A DNA stretch of 45,500 nucleotides from Paramecium octaurelia (Eukaryota; Ciliophora; Oligohymenophorea; Peniculida; Parameciidae). Shown in pieces: positions 38,054 to 45,500 of the stretch (the stretch's first letter is position 1; each line of letters begins with the position of its first letter). Below the pieces are notes generated by a model, which had not been told where the DNA came from, made no database searches, and saw nothing but the letters and a program-made list of their open reading frames with translations. Location of the stretch: NCBI GenBank assembly GCA_905182995.1, contig CAJJDP010000001.1, forward strand, positions 792,814 through 838,313. Direction: 5' to 3'. The position numbers and the translations under genes were made by a program.

Positions 38054-38738
38054 ATGTTTTGCTTCAGCTTGATAATAATAAATAAGTTTCAATTCCCTTT
38101 GTATCACTCTTCTATTAGCTTTTTTGATGGGGTTGGGATGAAAATTAAGTTAGAGACTTATATGAGCAGTGTGCTGATGAATCTTCAGCTATAAGAAAAA
38201 GGAATTAAGAAAGTTTAGAGTATACATAGTGAAAACTCTAAGAAAGCTTTCCAATTCAGTTCTTGTTATATAATTAATGCCACAGCCGATAGAAAAACAT
38301 AAGGCCATATAAAACTTGCGTTTATCAGTCCGTAATATGCAATTTTTCAAGAAGAAACCTTACGTGCTTTGCTTAGGGACACAAGGTAAGAGCTGTACCT
38401 TAAAAACAAATTCTACTGAATCTAATCTACTAAATTGGCCAAAAACTGGACAAAAAAAATTAATTTCATTAGGATCAATTTTGAGAGATTCTGAAATTAT
38501 TTAGGATAGTAATTGTGGAATTTGTTGGTTTATCAATAGTAATTCCTAATAATTGATATTGAATTTAAAACTTCTTCTCCTAATCTCTTTATGTAGACAT
38601 TTAGCTTGCAAATATGAATTTCGTCATGCCCAACTGATCATGAAATAATTCAATACTTTTGAAGAAGATCATCCACAAGAGTTGATTAATTTTCCATTCA
38701 ATATCAATAATCTCAAGACTTCTACAATAATACAATGA
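38054..38738 (+). CDS. Hypothetical protein in two overlapping frames (frameshift or unresolved intron)
   Basis: Segment 1 starts at ATG 38054 (MFCFSLIIINKFQFPLYHSS) and runs to TGA 38417-38419 through AFQFSSCYIINATADRKTQG and HIKLAFISPQYAIFQEETLR. Segment 2 opens in another frame at about 38410 (STESNLLNWPKTGQKKLISL) and ends at TGA 38736-38738 after ACKYEFRHAQLIMKQFNTF. Both are protein-like and adjacent. I could not find a 20-35-nt GT...AG intron of the required phase between them, so either the sequence has a frameshift or the gene is decaying. No family recognised. Locally GC-richer than its flanks. Confidence 0.4.
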
Positions 38739-40271
38739 TATCAAAAAATTTACAATCAATGAAACTTAAGTTCTGATCTCAATTATGACTGACAATAAGT
38801 AGTCTCATTATTAATCCTCTCAAAATAGATCCCTTAATCCATAAAACTTAAAGTATAAAGAAATATATAATATGTATAATTCTTTATTCTTTCTTCAAAA
38901 ATTTTACCTGGGCATTCTTGATATTTTTTCTTAATAATTACAACCTTTCTAAATTTATATTTAATTTTAATTCTATAATTGATTTTGATACTTTTACTTT
39001 TAATCAATGTCAAAGGTTTCCAGGATTACATGAGAACTTTTTGATTAATTAAGTCGATAAAATCAACATTCATCTATTTCCATTCAAATTAGAGATACAT
39101 TATAATAAACAAAACAAAAACAAGCAAGATTCTTCTTCTAAGACTTTTAGGCTATGCATCTAATTCTAATGATACATGTGCAAATATTCAAATGTTAACT
39201 GTTCTAATCATTTTTATAATAATTATCTACTATATGTTTATCATACAGATAGATATTTTAAGAATTCAATCAGCATAGAAATGAAATCAGAAAGCTGAAC
39301 ATGTTTATTGAGGAAAAGTAGGAGTTTATGGTTGCTGAATGGGTTTTTCAGATTCCTAGAATCTTTACAAGTGACTTCTATCTCAAATAACATTTAGCAC
39401 ATAATTTCTAGAAAAGAAATGAGATAGTTGAGATGAAAGTTATGTGTTGGATTTTGTTTAATATATCTGATTAGAATTAATAATACAGATTCTATTTTTA
39501 TTATAGTTATATATTAATTTACAGCATTAAAATTGAAAAACAAATCTAAGTTAATCGTTTATTATATCAATGCAATCTGAATTTGCATCTTTAAAAAAAT
39601 AGATACTCTTGCAAGAGAGTCTATTATAATTTTAAACTTAAAAACTATTCTATTATATTCCATTATTGCTGATTCTATTTTTTTCTAATCGTATCCCTAA
39701 AGTCTAATTAGTATACTTCACATAGACAAGTTTACAATTGAAATTAATTTGAAATAAATATCCCATATTTTTGCAAAAAATTGTTTTGATAGTTAATTTA
39801 TATAATCAAATAGCAATTATAAATTAATGAAAAATTAAAATTAGATCCTTTGTTACCTAAACAACATCCACCAGAACTCTATAAAATTTGAAGTATAATT
39901 CAACAAATTTAGAATTTTTACATCTTATCAATTTTGATTCTTTAAATTAGACAGCTATTAATTTTTTCTTTAATTTATGTTGATATAGTAATATTTAATA
40001 CAATCTTTTTTAATTGGGGCATTGGATATCGAGAACTATATTCTTCTTTTTTTGATTTTCTCCTATTATTACATATTAAGGAAAAACATTACTATAAGTA
40101 ATGATTGATGCAAAAGAGTTATTAATAATACGTACAATAGATTCAAATGTTGGAATACAAAGTTTTAATTCGTATTAGAATGTATAAAAAATTATTTTTA
40201 TTAGAATTCTATTATGATATTTATTGCAAGCTAAAATAAAATAAAATCTTTAATTATTCATAAAATATTTT
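38739..40271. other. AT-rich intergenic stretch
   Basis: No gene, RNA or repeat recognised. Includes the presumed promoter region of the TPR gene. Confidence 0.35.
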
Positions 40272-42441
40272 ATGGAGGAACTTAAATGTTAATTTAAAGC
40301 TCATAAGGATCATCCAATTATAGGATTTTGCACTAATATGAACTGTTTAACGAGTACATCGTTTTGTTTTAAATGTCTACCTAAATTACATTTGGATCAC
40401 CATAATGACTGTTTAGAATTCAACCCCTTAAGGGTCTTAATAAATGAACATTTGCAAACACATAATTAATTGGTTAACTTGCAAAATGAGTTGATAGTAG
40501 GAATTCAAAAATATTAAACAAAAATGGTTCAATATAATTAAAGATTAGAGGAGATGGATAACCATTTAAAAAATAAATCGTATCTAACTGTTAAATAATT
40601 CATTCCCTTCATAAAATATTTGTAATGGTAGGGAACTGAAAAGAAACAAAGTAATATTAATTTTTGATTTAAGGATTTTTGATAATGGAATTGATTAAAA
40701 TTATTGAAACATTAAAAGCATTAACAAAAGATTAATTAAGTGTGTAATAAAAGAGAAGCAATACTACAAACGATAAATAAGAGACAGGATTGCAAAGCGG
40801 ATTATGTAAAGATTAAAAAGCTTAAAAACTCTATCAAAAAGATTAATGCAAAAGATAGAAAATTTTAGAGAGAGAATTACTCAATAACCAATAGTAGTTA
40901 TAAGCATTAAAATTTGATGATGCTTTAAAATAAAATAATAAAGTTGACAGGGAATTTCATTTTCCAGCTGAAAAAGTAAACTTTAATTTCTTTTAAATTG
41001 GTAATTCTTTAAATAATTTGAATTTTTTTTTTGAAGCCATTGAGTGTTATGATTTAGCTTTAGAGATAAATCCCAATAATAGTGATGCTTTTAATCTTAA
41101 AGGTAATAAATTCTTTATAATAAATATTATTGAGGCAATTCATTACACAATTTGAATCTTTTTGAGGAAGCTATTGAATATTATGATAAATCTATATAGA
41201 TCAATCCGAATGATTGTAATGCATTTTATAATAAGGGTAAATGAATTATTATATATATACTCTTTTTAGGTTTATCATTATAAAATTTGAGTCGTTATTA
41301 AGAAGCCATCTCTTGTTATGATAAAGCTATAGCGTTGAATCCTGCTGATTATGATGCTTACATAAATAAGGGTAAATGAGCTAGTTCTATTGATGTTATT
41401 TAGGTTTAATATTAAATGAATTTAATCGCTACTAGGAAGCTATTGAGTGCTACGATAAAGCCTTATAAATCAATGCTAATAATTATGAGGCCTTTAAAAA
41501 TAAGGGTATTCTTACTATTCACTATTTATTTTAAATAGGCATAACATTACACAATCTTGATTGCTATGATAAAGCCATAGAGTGCTATGATAATGTGTTA
41601 TAGAGAAATCCTAATGATTATGATACACTTATTAATAAGGGTATTAAGTTCTTTAAAATATCTTTCCATTAGGACTCTCATTACTTAATTTAAATCGTTA
41701 CTTAGAAGCCATAAGTTGCTATGATTAAGTTTTATGGATTAATCCTGCAGATTGTGATGCATTGAATCTAAAGGGTATTGAGTTCTTAACTTGCGCATTA
41801 ATTTAGGTTTATCATTAAACAATTTAAATTATTATGAAGAAGCTATAGTTTGTTATGATAATGCTTTGATGATCAATCCAAGTGATTAGAATGCCCTTAT
41901 AAATAAAGGTTAATCACTACTTAAATTAATGTAGGAAATTCATTACATGATTAGGGATGCTATGAGTAAGCTATAGCTTGCTATGATAACGTTTTATAGA
42001 TCAATCCTCATGATTAAGATGCACTCAATCTTAAAGGTCATGAGTTCTAAATTATATTTTTTATTTAGGCATATCATTACATGATTTCAACCGTTATTCC
42101 GAGGCAATAGAGTGCTTTGATCAAACTTTGACAATTGATCCAAATGATTTTGATGCTTTCAATCTTAAGGGTAAGTGAGTTCTTAATTTATAATTCTCTA
42201 GGTCTATCATTACACTATTTGGATATTTATAAGGAAACAATTAAATTTTACGATTCGGCTTTAAAGCGTAATCCAAATCCTAATTATATGAAAAGTAAAG
42301 GTAGCATGCTCTATATTTGTTTTAGCTGATGCATTATTTAAAATTGGAAAAAGGGAAGAATCTAAGGAATGGTACATAAATGCCAGAAATGCTGGGTTTG
42401 ATAAAGATATTATCGATAATATCATGAAGGTATTTATATGA
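40272..42441 (+). CDS. B-box-like zinc finger, coiled coil and TPR protein
   Basis: With eleven introns removed the coding length is 1,839 nt, 612 residues plus TGA. Residues 6-47 hold a B-box-like set of ligands (C6, H11/H14, C20, C25, C32-x2-C35, H40, H43). Residues about 55-230 are Gln/Lys-rich and likely coiled coil. Then come ten TPRs of 34 residues (pattern NSLHNLNLFEEAIEYYDKSI, then QINPNDCNAFYNKG) and a C-terminal half repeat (ADALFKIGKREESKEWYINA). Introns lie at 40651-40673, 41103-41134, 41237-41269, 41372-41403, 41506-41538, 41641-41672, 41775-41806, 41909-41934, 42037-42068, 42171-42201 and 42301-42325. Repeats 2-9 are each one exon of exactly 102 nt, split in phase 1 at the Gly codon. 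TPR arrays bind partner proteins; the partners are unknown. The 3' end is duplicated by the assembly. Confidence 0.88.
41506..41538 (+). other. 33-nt intron without in-frame TGA
   Basis: It separates TPR exons. It is a multiple of three and reads through as GIL TIHYLFQI with no TGA, so retention would insert eleven residues between repeats rather than stop translation. Confidence 0.7.
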
Positions 42442-43184
42442 AATCCATTAATAATAACATAAATTAATTTTATTCCTCAATGAATTTATAGAAATTTTAA
42501 ATAACTATCGTTATTTTCAAGAATTTAACCTCATAATATTAATAATGTCAGTTTAGATGCCGTTCTTACTCTCAAAGGTACTTTTTGAATCTGTATATTA
42601 TTGAGGAAAAAAAACGAGCACCATCCATTTCACATTTTACATTAATATATTTAGTTTTTTAAATTATTTATTGATGCTATTATTCTAAAAATTAAATATC
42701 TATTCCTTCTAATACTATTAAACTCCAATCTTTTATATTACAATCCATTTTTATTCTATTCTTATTCTTCTATTATTAAAATGAATTTATACCACAAGAT
42801 ACAATTCTACATTATTATTAATTAAAATGAAATCCATATAAAGAACTTAGATGATCTTTAATTTTTTACTAACATACCCATTCATCCTTCTTCATCCAAA
42901 ACATAATAGTGAATCATCACTTTCTGATACAATTAAACTATCATTATTATTTAACATTAAACAAAAGTTATAGCCTCTATGTTCATTTAATATTTATTAA
43001 GAAATCCATTAATTATTTGAATTATATTACCATATTATGATAGATTTATCAACACTCTCAAATATAGACTAATTTGATTATTCATAAAGTTTAGAGTATA
43101 CCATTAACATTATGTTCCGTAAGCTTTTAATTCATTTTGGTCCTTCCTTGACAGAATTAAAATGCTTTAATTTATAAATCACAA
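41846..43184 (+). repeat. Tandem assembly duplication, copy 1 (1339 bp)
   Basis: Identical as far as I can see to 43186-44524 except for C at 42706 versus T at 44046. It includes the last exons of the TPR gene and about 740 bp downstream. A single N separates the copies, as at 4898. Confidence 0.9.
42442..43184. other. 3' flank of the TPR gene
   Basis: Very AT-rich, with no gene recognised. Repeated at 43782-44524. Confidence 0.4.
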
Positions 43185-43185
43185 N
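43185..43185. other. Single-N scaffold join
   Basis: One N between two 1339-bp near-identical blocks; an unmerged contig overlap. Confidence 0.9.
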
Positions 43186-43781
43186 TAGTTTGTTATGATA
43201 ATGCTTTGATGATCAATCCAAGTGATTAGAATGCCCTTATAAATAAAGGTTAATCACTACTTAAATTAATGTAGGAAATTCATTACATGATTAGGGATGC
43301 TATGAGTAAGCTATAGCTTGCTATGATAACGTTTTATAGATCAATCCTCATGATTAAGATGCACTCAATCTTAAAGGTCATGAGTTCTAAATTATATTTT
43401 TTATTTAGGCATATCATTACATGATTTCAACCGTTATTCCGAGGCAATAGAGTGCTTTGATCAAACTTTGACAATTGATCCAAATGATTTTGATGCTTTC
43501 AATCTTAAGGGTAAGTGAGTTCTTAATTTATAATTCTCTAGGTCTATCATTACACTATTTGGATATTTATAAGGAAACAATTAAATTTTACGATTCGGCT
43601 TTAAAGCGTAATCCAAATCCTAATTATATGAAAAGTAAAGGTAGCATGCTCTATATTTGTTTTAGCTGATGCATTATTTAAAATTGGAAAAAGGGAAGAA
43701 TCTAAGGAATGGTACATAAATGCCAGAAATGCTGGGTTTGATAAAGATATTATCGATAATATCATGAAGGTATTTATATGA
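43186..43781 (+). CDS. 3' fragment of the TPR gene (assembly copy)
   Basis: Repeats the last three complete TPR exons, part of the one before and the C-terminal half repeat. The intron positions are preserved and the stop is at 43779-43781. It is not a separate gene if the duplication is an assembly artefact. If the duplication were real, it would be a truncated copy without a promoter. Confidence 0.7.
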
Positions 43782-44524
43782 AATCCATTAATAATAACAT
43801 AAATTAATTTTATTCCTCAATGAATTTATAGAAATTTTAAATAACTATCGTTATTTTCAAGAATTTAACCTCATAATATTAATAATGTCAGTTTAGATGC
43901 CGTTCTTACTCTCAAAGGTACTTTTTGAATCTGTATATTATTGAGGAAAAAAAACGAGCACCATCCATTTCACATTTTACATTAATATATTTAGTTTTTT
44001 AAATTATTTATTGATGCTATTATTCTAAAAATTAAATATCTATTCTTTCTAATACTATTAAACTCCAATCTTTTATATTACAATCCATTTTTATTCTATT
44101 CTTATTCTTCTATTATTAAAATGAATTTATACCACAAGATACAATTCTACATTATTATTAATTAAAATGAAATCCATATAAAGAACTTAGATGATCTTTA
44201 ATTTTTTACTAACATACCCATTCATCCTTCTTCATCCAAAACATAATAGTGAATCATCACTTTCTGATACAATTAAACTATCATTATTATTTAACATTAA
44301 ACAAAAGTTATAGCCTCTATGTTCATTTAATATTTATTAAGAAATCCATTAATTATTTGAATTATATTACCATATTATGATAGATTTATCAACACTCTCA
44401 AATATAGACTAATTTGATTATTCATAAAGTTTAGAGTATACCATTAACATTATGTTCCGTAAGCTTTTAATTCATTTTGGTCCTTCCTTGACAGAATTAA
44501 AATGCTTTAATTTATAAATCACAA
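43186..44524 (+). repeat. Tandem assembly duplication, copy 2 (1339 bp)
   Basis: Second copy of 41846-43184 with one base difference (44046). It begins inside a TPR exon, so it has no start of its own. Confidence 0.9.
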
Positions 44525-45110
44525 TTTTAATAAATAGTTATTGCATTACAAAAGTTAGATTGTAAAATTGAAAATTTGATATTATTTTATAAGTGAATTG
44601 TTTGACATTTAATTAAATTTTTTTTTGATTGAATCAATTGATTTGACTAGATATTTAGATTTTAGGTTTACTTTTTCTCTTCTAAAAATTTTCATTCAAT
44701 TTAATCTAATTGTTAATTTTAAATTGATTAATGGTGATATGTCTTTTTATAATTATTAAGCAAGGTTTAAATTATCAAATATATTTTATGATAAATTAAA
44801 GATTATGTAACATTGTCTTTTCATAATGAACATTCAATGAATCAGAACTATAATTAAGAAGTGCACCTAAATAAGTGTCGAGTTTATTCAATAAAGACTT
44901 TTAAATTGATTAATGAAAAATATTACTTCAATTCAATTTTAAACAGCTTGAAACCATCTCACTAGCTATTATTGATAACCATTATTTTATGGCAAATTAT
45001 TTTCATTTTTCAATGAATTTATTAATCATAATTTACTATGAGTACATCCTATTCATTATATAAATAACCTAGTTAGAATTAATAATAATGTTTGATGTAT
45101 AAATCATGCG
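44525..45110. other. Subtelomeric AT-rich stretch
   Basis: No gene, RNA gene or tandem repeat recognised. Confidence 0.4.
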
Positions 45111-45389
45111 TCATTGTCGACGGCCTCTCATCTTTGTAAGGTCGACACTTACTTTACAGGAGTGTCTAAACATTGTCTGTTTGTCTGCCGCCCAGGCACA
45201 TAGGGGACATATCATCAAAGGGTCAATAGAAATTCTAGCGAATCCTACTGCCTTTAATAATTTGTTCATAGTCTATAGCATCTTTTTCATTTCTTAAAGA
45301 GGGTTTTAGAACATATGAAAATAACTTACTCTATCACCTTTCTCAAGCATTATAAGTTCTGCCATAATGTATTTTTCAGGATAAAACAT
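45111..45389 (-). CDS. Unrecognised frame of higher GC abutting the telomere
   Basis: A minus-strand frame begins at the ATG at 45389 (MFYPEKYIMAELIMLEKGDR), ends at TGA 45111-45113 and gives 92 residues. It includes CPLCAWAADKQTMFRHSC, a possible Cys/His metal site. The frame is also open upstream without TGA to the telomere junction about 30 bp away, so the gene may be cut by telomere addition. The DNA is clearly GC-richer than its flanks. A shorter plus-strand frame (45106-45315) overlaps and cannot be excluded. No family recognised. Confidence 0.4.
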
Positions 45390-45422
45390 GTCAGAGTAGA
45401 TTATAATGTCGGATCCTATATA

Positions 45423-45500
45423 GGGTTTGGGGTTTGGGTTTGGGTTTGGGGTTTGGGTTTGGGTTTGGGGTTGGGTTTGGGTTTGGGTTTGGGTTTGGGT
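45423..45500 (+). repeat. Macronuclear telomere (mixed GGGTTT / GGGGTT(T) units)
   Basis: Thirteen G-rich units run to the end of the sequence. Most are GGGTTT. The second and fifth are GGGGTTT and the eighth is GGGGTT; the last unit is cut. Paramecium telomeres are known to mix T3G3 and T2G4 units. The orientation, with the G-rich strand 5' to 3' toward the end, marks a right chromosome end. Confidence 0.97.

Noticed and set aside
42135..42329. Plus-strand frame beginning MIQMILMLSILRVSEF (also at 43475-43669)
   Set aside because: A shadow frame over two TPR exons and the intron between them. The true frame encodes TPRs.
45106..45315. Plus-strand frame near the telomere as the real gene
   Set aside because: It is shorter than the overlapping minus-strand frame, which alone has a Cys/His cluster. 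Kept only as an alternative.
1..45500. CRISPR arrays, prokaryotic operons, tRNA or rRNA genes
   Set aside because: No regular spacer-repeat arrays, ribosome binding sites or tRNA cloverleafs were seen. Everything points to a ciliate nucleus.

Overview
The window reads as the right end of a Paramecium-type ciliate macronuclear chromosome (scaffold). The evidence is direct. Base composition is very AT-rich. Long reading frames open only when TAA and TAG are read as Gln and TGA is the sole stop. Introns are tiny (22-33 nt, GT...AG). The last 78 bases are a telomere of mixed GGGTTT and GGGGTT(T) units. A 27-bp TA-bounded segment present in only one of two otherwise identical copies has the hallmarks of a Paramecium internal eliminated sequence (IES). 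With one stop codon and this base composition, chance frames of 60-100 codons are common, so entries resting only on an open frame carry low confidence.

Layout. 1-3.5 kb: little of note, then a decayed copy of a Paramecium repeat family (GGGxYDE / GEYxNGKKVGxWD). 3.5-6.33 kb: the same ~1.4-kb sequence twice, split by a single N. It carries a plus-strand gene with a ubiquitin-like domain and the 3' end of a minus-strand gene. 6.1-15.9 kb (minus): one giant gene with a signal peptide, dozens of furin-like cysteine-rich repeats, a REJ-like region, a GPS-like motif and a multipass C-terminus, resembling a polycystin-1/REJ layout. 16-31.5 kb: a gene-poor tract of decayed or unrecognised fragments, including a degenerate WD40-family copy at about 18 kb and a 45-N gap at 23.2 kb. 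31.95-35.66 kb (plus): a pentapeptide plus WD40 protein with about 22 WD repeats. 38.0-38.7 kb: an unrecognised coding segment. 40.27-42.44 kb (plus): a B-box-like zinc finger, coiled coil and TPR gene in which each TPR is its own exon. 41.85-44.52 kb: a second tandem assembly duplication around a single N. 45.1-45.5 kb: a frame of higher GC running up to the telomere.

The three well-supported genes are all of scaffold or surface type: a surface or adhesion-like membrane protein, a WD40/pentapeptide scaffold and a TPR scaffold. Nothing in the sequence ties them into one pathway. The most informative observations are the in-frame retained IES, the strict one-repeat-one-exon structure of the TPR gene, with exons of exactly 102 nt and paralogous introns, and the many frames broken only by TGA at places where Trp would fit.
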